Counted from the stretch's first letter, positions 54,402 to 64,000 are shown. The stretch is DNA of 64,000 nucleotides from Sulfitobacter sp. F26204 (GCF_026410305.1 NZ_JAPMLQ010000001.1:62001-126000); one strand, 5' to 3'. Made by a program: numbers and translations. Notes: a model not told the origin generated them from the sequence alone.

Positions 54402-55553
54402 ATGATACCCCAATACCCCGACATTTCCCGCGAAGACCTGAGGCGCCTGTCGCGCGCCTTGCCTTTCTGGATGTCGCTGGGCCTGATCCCGCTAACGTGG
54501 CTTGCCACCTATTTTGGCGGTTGGACGATTGCATTGATCCCTGCTGTTACGTGGTATCTGTTCTCGATTCTGGATGCGATTGTCGGACTTGAACTTGATA
54601 ACGCTGACCTGGAAGCAACCGAGAATGATCTTTACTGGTATCGCCTGATCACCATGATCTGGGTACCGGCACAGTTTGTCACACTCTTCGGTTTGATCTG
54701 GTATGTCCCCCAGGCTGAACACCTCGGCCTGCTTGAACGTGTCGGCCTGTTCTTTGGTGTCGGCGTGGTCACCGGCACTATCGGGATCAACTACAGCCAC
54801 GAATTGATGCACCAGAAAAACCGGATTGAGCGCGGGTTGGCTGACCTCCTGCTTGCGATGGTACTCTATTCCCACTTCCGGTCAGAACACCTGCTGGTAC
54901 ACCATCGCTATGTTGCCACCCCTCGCGACCCTGTAACAGCACAATACAACGAAGGATTTCACCGGTTTTATCCACGTGTCCTACGCCAATCGCTGCACTC
55001 GGCCTTCAAGGCCGAAGCAGATATGCTGGCACGGAAAAACTTACCTTGGCACGACGTTAGCAATCCATTCTGGAAATTCTGGGGATTGCAAGCCGGCTGT
55101 CTTGTCTTGGCTTTGCTGTTGGGCGGATGGTCTGGCCTGCTGTTGTTCCTGTTTCAGGCGGGTATCGCCATCTGGCAGTTGGAGCTGGTCAATTACATCG
55201 AACATTACGGTCTGACCCGCAAACATCTGGGCGCGGGCAAATATGAACATGTTAAACCGCACCACTCGTGGAATGCGGCGCACAAGGCATCGAACTGGTT
55301 GCTGATCAACCTGCAACGCCATTCGGACCATCATTACAAACCTGACCGACGCTTTCCCTTGTTGCAGAACTACGGTGCAGACGAGGCACCTCAACTGCCC
55401 TTTGGGTATCCGGTCATGACCATGGCGGCAATGGTGCCCCCGCTTTGGCGTCGCATCATGAACCCCAAGGTGCGCCAATGGCGGCGGATGTATTACCCCG
55501 AGATCAGCGATTGGACGGACTATAACAAACGCCAGACACCAATGCCGCGATAA
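54402..55553 (+). CDS. AlkB-type alkane 1-monooxygenase (membrane di-iron)
   Basis: 383 residues, six or so membrane segments. Three histidine boxes: HELMH (133-137), EHLLVHHR (162-169) and LQRHSDHH (304-311), plus NYIEHYGL (264-271), which separates AlkB from other fatty acid desaturases. The canonical glycine of the second box (EHxxGHH) is replaced by valine. Hydroxylates the end carbon of n-alkanes with electrons from rubredoxin. No rubredoxin or alkS gene is present in the window, so partners are encoded elsewhere; another membrane hydrocarbon substrate is possible. Confidence 0.9.
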   Translation: MIPQYPDISREDLRRLSRALPFWMSLGLIPLTWLATYFGGWTIALIPAVTWYLFSILDAIVGLELDNADLEATENDLYWYRLITMIWVPAQFVTLFGLIWYVPQAEHLGLLERVGLFFGVGVVTGTIGINYSHELMHQKNRIERGLADLLLAMVLYSHFRSEHLLVHHRYVATPRDPVTAQYNEGFHRFYPRVLRQSLHSAFKAEADMLARKNLPWHDVSNPFWKFWGLQAGCLVLALLLGGWSGLLLFLFQAGIAIWQLELVNYIEHYGLTRKHLGAGKYEHVKPHHSWNAAHKASNWLLINLQRHSDHHYKPDRRFPLLQNYGADEAPQLPFGYPVMTMAAMVPPLWRRIMNPKVRQWRRMYYPEISDWTDYNKRQTPMPR

Positions 55554-55641
55554 CTTTTGGCGCGGTTATCCTGTCAGGTAAAAACACTCAATCTTAATGG
55601 TTTCATGACACGCCTCTATGTGCATAGCGAAGAGGCATTAC

Positions 55642-56052
55642 ATGGGAACGAACGTCACGGCACTATCGACCTTGCAACCCTGTCAGACCTGTCTGATTGT
55701 GGAAGACAGTGTTTTTGACCGCGAAAAACTGACACGTATTCTGAAAAAATCCCACGAAAGCATCAGGATCGTCATCGCATCAACGCTCAAATCGGCGCGG
55801 CGGGCGCTTGAAAAAGGTCCGATGTCTCTGATCCTGCTGGACCATAATCTGCCTGACGGGCTTGGCGCCGATTTCGCGCTGGAACTTGCCCACAATCCCG
55901 ATCTTGCCACGATTCCCGTGATCATGGTCAGTGACTGGCCTTCGGCCTTTATGTGGGAAAAGGCATCCAGGGCGGGTGTGGCCTATGTTCTCAACAAGAC
56001 GGAGTTTGACGGCAGATATGTACATACCATTCTGAACAGGCAATCCCCGTGA
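55642..56052 (+). CDS. Single-domain response regulator (CheY-like)
   Basis: 136 residues from ATG 55642 (GAGG seven bases upstream; the earlier frame to 55618 is less likely). Receiver domain: VEDSVFDREKLT acidic pair, phospho-acceptor Asp in LILLDHNLPDGLG, VMVSD-type threonine/serine position IMVSDWPSAF and conserved lysine in VLNKTEFDGR. No output domain, so it works by protein-protein contact. No histidine kinase is near it. Lies 88 bases after AlkB; a shared role is not supported. Confidence 0.85.
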   Translation: MGTNVTALSTLQPCQTCLIVEDSVFDREKLTRILKKSHESIRIVIASTLKSARRALEKGPMSLILLDHNLPDGLGADFALELAHNPDLATIPVIMVSDWPSAFMWEKASRAGVAYVLNKTEFDGRYVHTILNRQSP

Positions 56053-56095
56053 GGGCAGAGCGCATTCCCGGCGGCGTTGTCAGCACACCCCAGAC

Positions 56096-56124
56096 AAAAA
56101 GGCCCCGCCACAAGGGCGGGGCTT
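56096..56124 (-). terminator. Rho-independent terminator after ccrM
   Basis: On the minus strand GCCCCGCC pairs with GGCGGGGC (56102-56109 with 56115-56122), followed by CTTTTT. Located 73 bases beyond the ccrM stop; on the plus strand the same stem lacks a T run. Confidence 0.82.
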
Positions 56125-56196
56125 GAGGTAAGTGCCTTTGTAGGCGCCCTTCATGAGGAAGGCCGCAGGCACCGGCGGTGTACGAATTTGGTGAAT

Positions 56197-57297
<1,101 letters not shown>

Positions 57298-57350
57298 TTA
57301 TTCTGCCTCTGTCCCCGGCACATTTTGTGCTCGTTGGTTGAGATCAGGAT

Positions 57351-57389
57351 GAGTCAAAGAGGATTCGCGGTCAATTTCTTTTTTGAATC
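57351..57389. promoter_or_regulatory. Cluster of three GANTC sites upstream of ccrM
   Basis: GAGTC (57351-57355), GATTC (57362-57366) and GAATC (57385-57389) within 39 bases, 50-90 bases before the ccrM start. CcrM recognises GANTC, so these are candidate sites for methylation control of its own promoter, as is known for Caulobacter ccrM. Confidence 0.6.
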
Positions 57390-57411
57390 AATCAGTTAAG
57401 AAAATTTCTTG

Positions 57412-58017
57412 CTACAACATGTTGTGTACCGGTTTGAACGAACGTCTATGGTGTGGGGTTACACCCAGATTTTGCAGTGCATTCATGTGGCTTTTTGATC
57501 CATATCCCATGTTGGTTTCCCAGCCATAGCCGGGGTGCTGTTGCGCCAGGGACAACATGACACAATCTCGACAAACTTTAGCCATAATTGAAGCCGCCGA
57601 AATACTCTGAGATCGGGCGTCGCCCTTGATAATTGCCTGCGCCGGCATGACCAGATCTTGTGGCAGCATGTTCCCATCGACCAGCGCATAATCCGCCGGG
57701 GTCTTGAGGCCCTCAAGCGCACGGATCATTGCCAGATGGCTGGCCCGTAGAATATTGAGCGCGTCGATTTCTTCGACACTTGCATGTGCGATGCTGACCT
57801 CGGCCACCTCGCTGATCTCTTCATACAGTCTTGCGCGCGCCCTTTTGGTCAGCCTTTTGGAATCGTTCAGCCCCTCGGGAATGCGCAAAGGGTCCAGAAC
57901 AACCGCTGCCGCCGTAACCGGTCCGGCAAGCGGGCCGCGCCCAACCTCATCAACGCCTGCGATACGTGCAAATCCCTGCGCCATGGCGGCGCGCTCAAAT
58001 TCGAAATCTGGTGTCAT
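57412..58017 (-). CDS. rnhB: Ribonuclease HII
   Basis: 201 residues. Removes ribonucleotides from DNA and RNA-DNA hybrids. Active site: Asp23 and Glu24 in AGVDEVGRGPLAGPV, LNDSKRLTKRAR, then ALVDGNMLP (third Asp) and later KVCRDCVMLSLA (Asp). The C-terminal GWETNMGYGSKSHMNALQNLGVTPHHRRSF (part) is typical. Full length; cytoplasmic. It precedes ccrM, an order kept in other alphaproteobacteria. Confidence 0.95.
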   Translation of the reverse strand: MTPDFEFERAAMAQGFARIAGVDEVGRGPLAGPVTAAAVVLDPLRIPEGLNDSKRLTKRARARLYEEISEVAEVSIAHASVEEIDALNILRASHLAMIRALEGLKTPADYALVDGNMLPQDLVMPAQAIIKGDARSQSISAASIMAKVCRDCVMLSLAQQHPGYGWETNMGYGSKSHMNALQNLGVTPHHRRSFKPVHNML

Positions 58018-58055
58018 GTTCCCTCAAAACCCGAACCAGACCAAAACCACAAACG

Positions 58056-58086
58056 AAAAAGGGGAGGATGCCCGAACATCCTCCCC
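58056..58086 (-). terminator. Rho-independent terminator before rnhB
   Basis: On the minus strand GGGGAGGATG and CATCCTCCCC form a perfect 10-bp stem with a six-base loop, followed by TTTTTCGTTT. It ends the transcript of the 58134-58661 gene. Confidence 0.88.
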
Positions 58087-58133
58087 CAGTTGTCCGATTG
58101 GCAGGGACATGCCCGCCGGACACGCGCGCGGTG

Positions 58134-58661
58134 TTATCCCCGCGCCAAACGGAAACCCCGATCACGCAAGCATCGCGCCTCGTATCCGCGGCGGTCGCCG
58201 CGCGGGGTGCTGAAGACATAGCTGCATTGCTGCGGCAGACGGTGTGCGAATTTGTAGTTCCGCTTGAGACATTGATTGGCAAACATCCGCACCCTGCCTT
58301 GGCGGGTTTCAAAACTCCGCAGGCATTGCTGCGGCAAAAGCTTGCGGTTTACCCGATCGGGCAAGGGACGCGGTCTGGGCTGTGTGTAGCGCGGCGGCTG
58401 ATGAACCGGTTTCTTATACTCGGGGACACGATGCACCGGTTTCTTGTATTCAGGCGTGCGGTAGATCGGCCTTTTGCTATCGTGTCTGGCCTCTTCCTTG
58501 CGTTCGTTGCGATCATGAATGATCTTGCCTACGACAGCCAAACCCAAAATCGCAGCGATTACTTTGGCGGTATCCCTCTCACCGGCGGCGACAGGGAAGG
58601 CACCCAATGCCGTCAGCGCAATAGAAGCAGCAGCTACAGTGGCGATAAACTTGCGATACAT
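58134..58661 (-). CDS. Unknown exported protein with duplicated cysteine module
   Basis: 175 residues from ATG 58661 (AAGGA eight bases upstream). Signal peptide 1-26, a second hydrophobic stretch (31-46, VIAAILGLAVVGKIIH) that may anchor it, then a basic Pro/Tyr region with the 10-residue repeat PEYKKPVH (70-88). The C-terminal part holds two copies of a 33-residue module beginning LPQQC at 109 and 142. Cysteines are at 113/131 and 146/164, an equal spacing of 18. No family recognised. Divergent from the exported-protein/winged-helix pair; a TTTGATCC half-site overlaps its ribosome site. Confidence 0.72.
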   Translation of the reverse strand: MYRKFIATVAAASIALTALGAFPVAAGERDTAKVIAAILGLAVVGKIIHDRNERKEEARHDSKRPIYRTPEYKKPVHRVPEYKKPVHQPPRYTQPRPRPLPDRVNRKLLPQQCLRSFETRQGRVRMFANQCLKRNYKFAHRLPQQCSYVFSTPRGDRRGYEARCLRDRGFRLARG

Positions 58662-58663
58662 AG

Positions 58664-58720
58664 GTTTGATCCTTCTGTGATGCGCAGTGCAGGAGGGCCC
58701 GCGCTTTGATGGGATCAAAC
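58664..58720. promoter_or_regulatory. TTTGAT half-sites in the 58661/58832 divergent promoter region
   Basis: GTTTGATCC (58664-58672) and GGATCAAAC (58712-58720) are perfect 9-bp inverted copies. A closer palindrome TTTGAT-GGG-ATCAAA lies at 58705-58719. Three related half-sites in 57 bases suggest an operator; the nearby winged-helix gene is a natural candidate to bind it, but this is inference. Confidence 0.45.
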
Positions 58721-58831
58721 TGGCCGGGTCACACACAGACAGGCAATAACAGGGCTTTGCTATCCAATAACATGCCCGGGCAGCGACTCTGGATATTGAA
58801 TAACGCCCTACAAAGGCGCAGTGATAAAACT

Positions 58832-59122
58832 ATGAAACACACTTGCTTCTCCATCGCCCTCGCGCTTGTCATGATCAGCGCCCTACCCGTTCAAGCGGCG
58901 GGGTGTTACGTCGATTACAAAGCGAAACAGGACAACCCTTTGCGCCTGCAATATGGTGTTGCGCAGATTAACGGCACCTGCGACCTGCGCGCGGCAGCAG
59001 CAGAGCTTGCCCCGCGATTGGCTGCGCAGGGGTGGCAATTGCTTAACATCCTCTCGGTGTTTGGCGAGGATGGACTTGATCAAAGGAAAGACAGTGCCGG
59101 ACAAAACTACCTCCGCTTCTGA
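58832..59122 (+). CDS. Small exported protein upstream of a membrane winged-helix gene
   Basis: 96 residues from ATG 58832. Cleavable signal peptide (MKHTCFSIALALVMISALPV, cleavage near QAAG), mature part of about 75 residues with two cysteines (GCYVDYKAK and NGTCDLRAA) and the C-terminal LAAQGWQLLNILSVFGEDGL. No family recognised. It overlaps the winged-helix gene by 29 bases, so the two are translated from one message, as in sensor-effector pairs. The ribosome site is weak. Confidence 0.72.
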   Translation: MKHTCFSIALALVMISALPVQAAGCYVDYKAKQDNPLRLQYGVAQINGTCDLRAAAAELAPRLAAQGWQLLNILSVFGEDGLDQRKDSAGQNYLRF

Positions 59123-59786
59123 ATTGCGCCGTTTTGTCGGGTTTGGCATCGCCGCGATTGTCGCGCTGTTGATCACCGGTGCCGTTGTGTTGTTCTGGAC
59201 CCTACCTGATGCCAACCTGTTTAACGCACAGGTCGAACGGATATTTGTCGAAAATGATGATCTGACCAGCGGGGCCACGATCAAACTTCTGGAAATCCTC
59301 GCCCAGTCGGGCACCGCCTTTTCCGCGACATTGGCCAGCTACCGGATGGTGATCTTTGTCCTGCTGGTCTTTGCCGCGGCCATGCTGGCGGCGGCTTTGG
59401 TATTCCTGATCATGTTGATCACCTTCAATCGTCGCATGGCGCAGATTGAGCGTGCCGGCATTCAGGTGAATTCATTATTGATCAGCCGCGAAGAAAATAC
59501 CGTCTATCTGAACAACCTCGGTTTCAAGCTGACTGATGCAGCCATGGAAACGATGAGCGTTCTGGCAGAGGCGCGCATGGACGATGATGTGATGTCAGGC
59601 AGTGAAATCGAAGGTGTCATATCCGGGCGCAATGCCTCTGATTGTGATGAAGCTGCAGGCGCAACACGAATCAAGCGGCTGCGCGATACATTGGGGAATC
59701 AGATTGTTTCGGAACTGCTGGTCAAAAATATCGCACGGCGCGGCTATATGCTCGCCATCGACAAGGACGTGATCAAAGTGATCTGA
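59094..59786 (+). CDS. Membrane protein with C-terminal winged-helix domain
   Basis: 230 residues from GTG 59094, supported by AAGGA six bases upstream; a start at ATG 59070 is an alternative. Membrane helices at about 15-37 and 85-110 with a 47-residue periplasmic loop (38-84); charges (LRR before the first, FNRRM after the second) place both ends in the cytoplasm. Residues 135-225 resemble an OmpR/PhoB winged helix (LNNLGFKLTDAAMETMSVLA, RIKRLRDTLGNQIV, ARRGYMLAID). This differs from ToxR, in which the DNA-binding part precedes one membrane helix. Likely a one-component membrane regulator; no family name known to me. Confidence 0.75.
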   Translation: MPDKTTSASELRRFVGFGIAAIVALLITGAVVLFWTLPDANLFNAQVERIFVENDDLTSGATIKLLEILAQSGTAFSATLASYRMVIFVLLVFAAAMLAAALVFLIMLITFNRRMAQIERAGIQVNSLLISREENTVYLNNLGFKLTDAAMETMSVLAEARMDDDVMSGSEIEGVISGRNASDCDEAAGATRIKRLRDTLGNQIVSELLVKNIARRGYMLAIDKDVIKVI

Positions 59787-59913
59787 AACCCCCGGGATGG
59801 AAATCCACCTGTCTCTGCGGGCCGGACCTCCCCTTGCAGGGAAACGCGCCCTCTGGTCAAATCAGATGATCCAAGTCTAGGGTGCGATCAACCCCAGTTG
59901 CAGGATGCGAAAA

Positions 59914-60687
<774 letters not shown>

Positions 60688-60688
60688 T

Positions 60689-61864
60689 ATGAATGCTGGT
60701 ATCTTTCTTCTGGGGCTGGCCTATGTGCTCAGCCAGTTTTTCCGTGCATTCCTGGCGGTTCTGTCCGAAATCCTTGAACGCGATGTCGGTGCCACACCCG
60801 ATGACCTCGCCTTTGCATCAGGGCTCTGGTTCCTGACCTTTGCTGCCTGCCAGATCCCGATTGGGGCTGCCCTTGACAGTATCGGCCCGCGCCGCACCGC
60901 AGGTTGGCTGTTGCTGGTTGGCGGTGGCGGCGGGGCGGCGGTTTTTGCTCTGGCCACCAGCCCGCTGCATATCAGCATTGCCATGGCCTTGATCGGGGTC
61001 GGCTGCGCGCCGGTCCTGATGGCGTCCTACTATATCTTCGCACGGGTCTATCCGCCCTCCCAATTCGCTGTGCTTGCCTCGATGATGGTGGGCCTGGGCA
61101 GCATGGGCAATCTCGTGGCGGCTTACCCGATGGCCTTTGCCGCGGAAACCCTGGGCTGGCGCAGCTCGCTTTGGGGTCTGGCGGGCCTATCCGCGGCCGT
61201 GGCCTTTGGTACGCTTACCCTGGTCGGCGATCCCGCCAAGACTGAAGGTGAGCAAAAAGGATCTTTGGCCGAACTGATGCGGATCCGTGCGCTGTGGTTC
61301 ATCTTTCCGCTGATGGGCGTCACCTATGCCATTTCCGGCGCGGTAAGGGGTCTCTGGATCGGTCCCTACCTTGCCGATGTATTCGGGGCCAGCACCGGTG
61401 CCATCGGACAGGCCAGCCTGTTGATGGGCATTGCGATGGTCGCAGGCGCGCTGGCCTATGGCCCGATGGACCGCTTCGTCCCCTCTCGCAAATGGATGAT
61501 TGCAGGTGGCTCGGCAATCACGCTGGCGGCGGGCACTTTACTGATCCTGCTGCCCTCCCATGGCGTAATCCTGTCGGTCACCTTGTTCTGTGTGATCGGC
61601 TTTTTCGGCATGACCTATCCGGTTGTCATGGCCCATGGCCGCAGTTTCCTGCCGCCGCACCTGATTGGACGTGGGGTAACAATGCTCAACCTGTTCAGCA
61701 TCGGTGGGGTTGGCGTGGCGCAATTTATTTCAGGACGGGTTTACCGCGCCTCCATGCCTGCGGAAACTGCCGCTGCCCCCTATGTTGCCGTCTTTGTGCT
61801 GTTCACCGCGCTTCTTGCCATTGGCTTTGCGATCTACCTTTTCAGCCGCGACCAGGCAGATTAG
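60689..61864 (+). CDS. MFS transporter
   Basis: 391 residues from ATG 60689, twelve hydrophobic segments. Includes the conserved loop DSIGPRRTAGWLLL (A-like motif) and a second-half repeat with YGPMDRFVPSRKWMI. Inner-membrane carrier, cargo unknown; the link with the aldolase suggests an organic acid or sugar acid. Its TAG stop overlaps the DUF3095 stop by four bases (61861-61864). Confidence 0.88.
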   Translation: MNAGIFLLGLAYVLSQFFRAFLAVLSEILERDVGATPDDLAFASGLWFLTFAACQIPIGAALDSIGPRRTAGWLLLVGGGGGAAVFALATSPLHISIAMALIGVGCAPVLMASYYIFARVYPPSQFAVLASMMVGLGSMGNLVAAYPMAFAAETLGWRSSLWGLAGLSAAVAFGTLTLVGDPAKTEGEQKGSLAELMRIRALWFIFPLMGVTYAISGAVRGLWIGPYLADVFGASTGAIGQASLLMGIAMVAGALAYGPMDRFVPSRKWMIAGGSAITLAAGTLLILLPSHGVILSVTLFCVIGFFGMTYPVVMAHGRSFLPPHLIGRGVTMLNLFSIGGVGVAQFISGRVYRASMPAETAAAPYVAVFVLFTALLAIGFAIYLFSRDQAD

Positions 61865-63006
61865 ACGCGCCCCTTCATCTTGGACGCAGCCAGCGTATAG
61901 CCCCCACCGGCACCATCAATGAAATGCACATGATCGTCCGTCATGATTGACGGTACGATACAGGTCATCATCGCATGCGATTGCGTTGCCGTACCATAAT
62001 CGATGTGCCCCTGCGCCTTTGCGGCACTCAATACCGCCTCGATCTGCGCCTGGGTTGCGGCGTCACAATCCAGAGTCATTTTCAAACCATCATCGCGTTT
62101 GCGGAAATCGGCATTTTTTCCCACGATCCGCGCATAATGCCGGGCATCAAATTCACCCAGCTTGAAACCGGTGCGGATCAGCACCCAGGCAATGATTGAC
62201 GCAAACATTGCCTTGCGCCAGGCCGCGCCCAAAGATCCCTTGCCGCGGCTGGCACGCGCCTCAAGCGACGCGCCTTTGTGCGGCCATCCAAACCCGGGGC
62301 CATTTTCGGGCACCGGGTGGCCGCCCCGTTCCAACCCATGCGCCAGCGTTACCACGCGGTCATACAGCCGTGAAATTGCTTCGACCGGGGCATCTTCCAC
62401 CGGTGTCACGAGAATCGACAGAATTGTTCCATTCCGCGCAGGCATCGGCGACCAGCGACAGGACAGACCCGTCAAATCGGGTTGTTCACCTTCGGGCGCA
62501 AGCGGGATTGCATAATTTCCCGCCTTCATCTGGGCCTCGGCCCAGTGCAACCCGCCCCCGTCGAACATGGCATAATCCACCCCGTCCGAGACCTGGAACC
62601 GTGCGACCCGCACGTCGCCGCCATGCGCATGGACATGGGCAACGGGAACCAGAGCCACCCGCATCTCGATGTCAAAGGAATCCTTTGCCCAGCGGGCAAC
62701 CCGCGCCAGGGCATCGCGTGCTGCGGCCGCATCCGACGGCGGTACCGCAAAACCGGCACCATCCCCCCCGAACACAAAAGGAAAGGCGGCACCATCAAGC
62801 GCATTCATCATGGCGGAAATCACTGCAGCACCGACCATGTTCACCGTCTTGTACCGTCCCTCCTTGATCAAACCGGTCGAGTTGACGATGTCGGTTGTAC
62901 CCACCAGCCAATCCTGCGGTAGCGCGGTAAAGCGATCTGCCTGGGTCAATTGATCAAAGTCGCTGATACGCGGCAAATGATCGTAAAATGGATCGCGTGA
63001 TGTCAT
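61861..63006 (-). CDS. DUF3095 protein with nucleotide-cyclase-like motifs
   Basis: 381 residues, DUF3095 family. The N-terminal half has two motifs reminiscent of nucleotide cyclase folds: a metal-site-like Asp39 in GTTDIVNSTGLI and FGGDGAGFAV (80-86), similar to the second site of class III cyclases and GGDEF proteins. A C-terminal half of unknown fold follows (FGWPHKGASLEARA, CDAATQAQIEAVLSAAKA). Alphaproteobacterial members are annotated only as DUF3095 or adenylate-cyclase-like; activity is not shown. Convergent with the MFS gene. Confidence 0.82.
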   Translation of the reverse strand: MTSRDPFYDHLPRISDFDQLTQADRFTALPQDWLVGTTDIVNSTGLIKEGRYKTVNMVGAAVISAMMNALDGAAFPFVFGGDGAGFAVPPSDAAAARDALARVARWAKDSFDIEMRVALVPVAHVHAHGGDVRVARFQVSDGVDYAMFDGGGLHWAEAQMKAGNYAIPLAPEGEQPDLTGLSCRWSPMPARNGTILSILVTPVEDAPVEAISRLYDRVVTLAHGLERGGHPVPENGPGFGWPHKGASLEARASRGKGSLGAAWRKAMFASIIAWVLIRTGFKLGEFDARHYARIVGKNADFRKRDDGLKMTLDCDAATQAQIEAVLSAAKAQGHIDYGTATQSHAMMTCIVPSIMTDDHVHFIDGAGGGYTLAASKMKGRV

Positions 63007-63143
63007 CCTGCCAGCCTTGTTAGACGGCCAAGTCTAGCACGGTGCAAGTCACACAGACCAGCCATGTGCCGCCAAGGCCTTTTCACGGTCCGACAAGCGG
63101 TGTATGTGCCGCGAGCTATCCCTTTATACAACGGAGAAATAAG

Positions 63144-64000
63144 ATGGGTTATCGCGTCGCCGTCGTGGGCGCCACAGGCAATGTGGGCCGCGAAATGCTG
63201 AACATCCTGGCTGAACGCCAGTTCCCTGTGGACGAGATTGTGGCACTTGCCAGCCGTCGTTCTTTGGGTACGGAAGTCAGCTTTGGTGACAAGACGCTGA
63301 AATGCAAGGACCTCGATACGTTTGATTTCACGGGATGGGACATGGCACTTTTTGCTGTGGGCTCGGAAGCGACCAAGAAATACGCCCCCGGTGCGGCCAA
63401 GGCAGGCTGTGTAGTGATCGATAACTCTTCACTATACCGCTATGACAAGGATGTGCCGTTGATCGTGCCCGAGGTGAATCCGCAGGCCATACACGACTAT
63501 GCCAAAAAGAACATCATCGCGAATCCAAACTGCTCGACGGCGCAGATGGTTGTCGCGCTCAAGCCCCTGCATGACCGCGCGACGATCAAACGCGTTGTTG
63601 TCAGCACCTATCAATCGGTTTCGGGTGCCGGCAAGGAAGGCGCAGACGAGCTGTGGGATCAAACCAAATCAATCTATAATCCGACCTCGGATGTGCCGCC
63701 CAACAAGTTTACCAAACAGATCGCGTTCAATGTGATTCCGCATATTGATGTTTTTCTGGACGACGGTTCGACCAAAGAAGAATGGAAGATGGTCGCGGAA
63801 ACGAAAAAGATCGTCGACAAGAACATCAAGGTCACTGCAACCTGTGTGCGTGTTCCGGTCTTTGTCGGTCACTCCGAAGCGATCAATATCGAATTCGAAA
63901 ACCATCTTGACGAAGACGAGGCCCGCGACATCCTGCGCGAGGCACCCGGCGTCATGGTGATCGACAAGAGAGAGGACGGCGGTTACGTCACGCCGGTCGA
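63144..64000 (+). CDS. asd: Aspartate-semialdehyde dehydrogenase, N-terminal part
   Basis: About 285 residues; the gene runs off the right edge (usual length about 340). Makes aspartate semialdehyde for lysine, threonine, methionine and peptidoglycan precursors. ATG 63144 follows GGAG. NADP motif VVGATGNVGREML, ASRRSLGTEV, the catalytic Cys130 in NPNCSTAQM, and YQSVSGAGKEG. The dimer and active-site region continues to the window edge without a break. No regulatory element is obvious in the 137-bp upstream region, which has a TTTATA-like -10 near 63123. Confidence 0.95.
   Translation, partial: MGYRVAVVGATGNVGREMLNILAERQFPVDEIVALASRRSLGTEVSFGDKTLKCKDLDTFDFTGWDMALFAVGSEATKKYAPGAAKAGCVVIDNSSLYRYDKDVPLIVPEVNPQAIHDYAKKNIIANPNCSTAQMVVALKPLHDRATIKRVVVSTYQSVSGAGKEGADELWDQTKSIYNPTSDVPPNKFTKQIAFNVIPHIDVFLDDGSTKEEWKMVAETKKIVDKNIKVTATCVRVPVFVGHSEAINIEFENHLDEDEARDILREAPGVMVIDKREDGGYVTPV

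Overview
The window is a chromosomal segment of a marine-type alphaproteobacterium, most likely Rhodobacterales (Roseobacter group). Evidence: CcrM adenine methyltransferase, a Rhodobacter-type porin, the families DUF3576, DUF2125, DUF4170 and DUF721, two GcvT-fused flavoprotein demethylases, and roughly 55-60% GC with dense gene packing. It starts inside pnp and ends inside asd. I saw no rRNA, tRNA, CRISPR array, prophage or intact insertion sequence. Genus cannot be fixed from sequence alone.

Layout. 1-6.7 kb: end of pnp with terminator, an FkbM methyltransferase, 1-Cys peroxiredoxin, aldehyde dehydrogenase, a 183-bp intergenic element with long inverted ends, an RluA-type pseudouridine synthase and RarD. 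6.7-14.2 kb: a six-gene minus-strand operon (XRE-cupin regulator, LysE exporter, GFA protein, GcvT-flavoprotein A, homocysteine methyltransferase-like protein, GcvT-flavoprotein B) that looks like a methylated-amine or glycine-betaine demethylation unit, with two matching palindromes in front of the regulator. 14.2-20.6 kb: free methionine-R-sulfoxide reductase, thiolase, STAS/anti-sigma kinase pair, HspQ, AEC transporter, lytic transglycosylase lipoprotein, LolA and an unknown lysine-rich helical protein. 20.7-31.1 kb: FtsK, DapC-like aminotransferase, amidase, UbiH-like hydroxylase, Trm112, LON-domain protein, thioredoxin co-chaperone, exonuclease III and an OmpR-type regulator resembling CenR.

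31.2-46.1 kb: RibA with a degenerate RibB-like front half coupled to an L,D-transpeptidase; YggS; the porin; a DUF3576 lipoprotein; the overlapping run leuS-lptE-holA; GST; a TIGR03862 flavoprotein; MscS; HNH protein; a 24-residue lipopeptide; enoyl-CoA hydratase; SDR; DUF2125. 46.2-50.8 kb: pmbA, cysQ-like, DUF4170, a divergent Kdo-transferase-like gene and lpxK, an envelope and lipid A run. 50.9-58.7 kb: CaiB, DsbA and DUF721, then mutY, AlkB, a CheY-like regulator, ccrM, rnhB and a secreted protein with a duplicated cysteine module. 58.8-64 kb: a small exported protein overlapping a membrane-anchored winged-helix protein, HpaI aldolase plus MFS transporter, DUF3095 and asd.

The best candidates for undescribed biology are the structured element at 4901-5083, the exported-protein/membrane winged-helix pair with repeated TTTGAT half-sites in its divergent promoter (58.1-59.8 kb), the regulated demethylase operon and its paired operators, the lysine-rich protein between ftsK and lolA, the 24-residue lipopeptide, and the Kdo-transferase-like gene that has lost the family's usual motifs. 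All functional statements come from reading motifs by eye; no database search was run.
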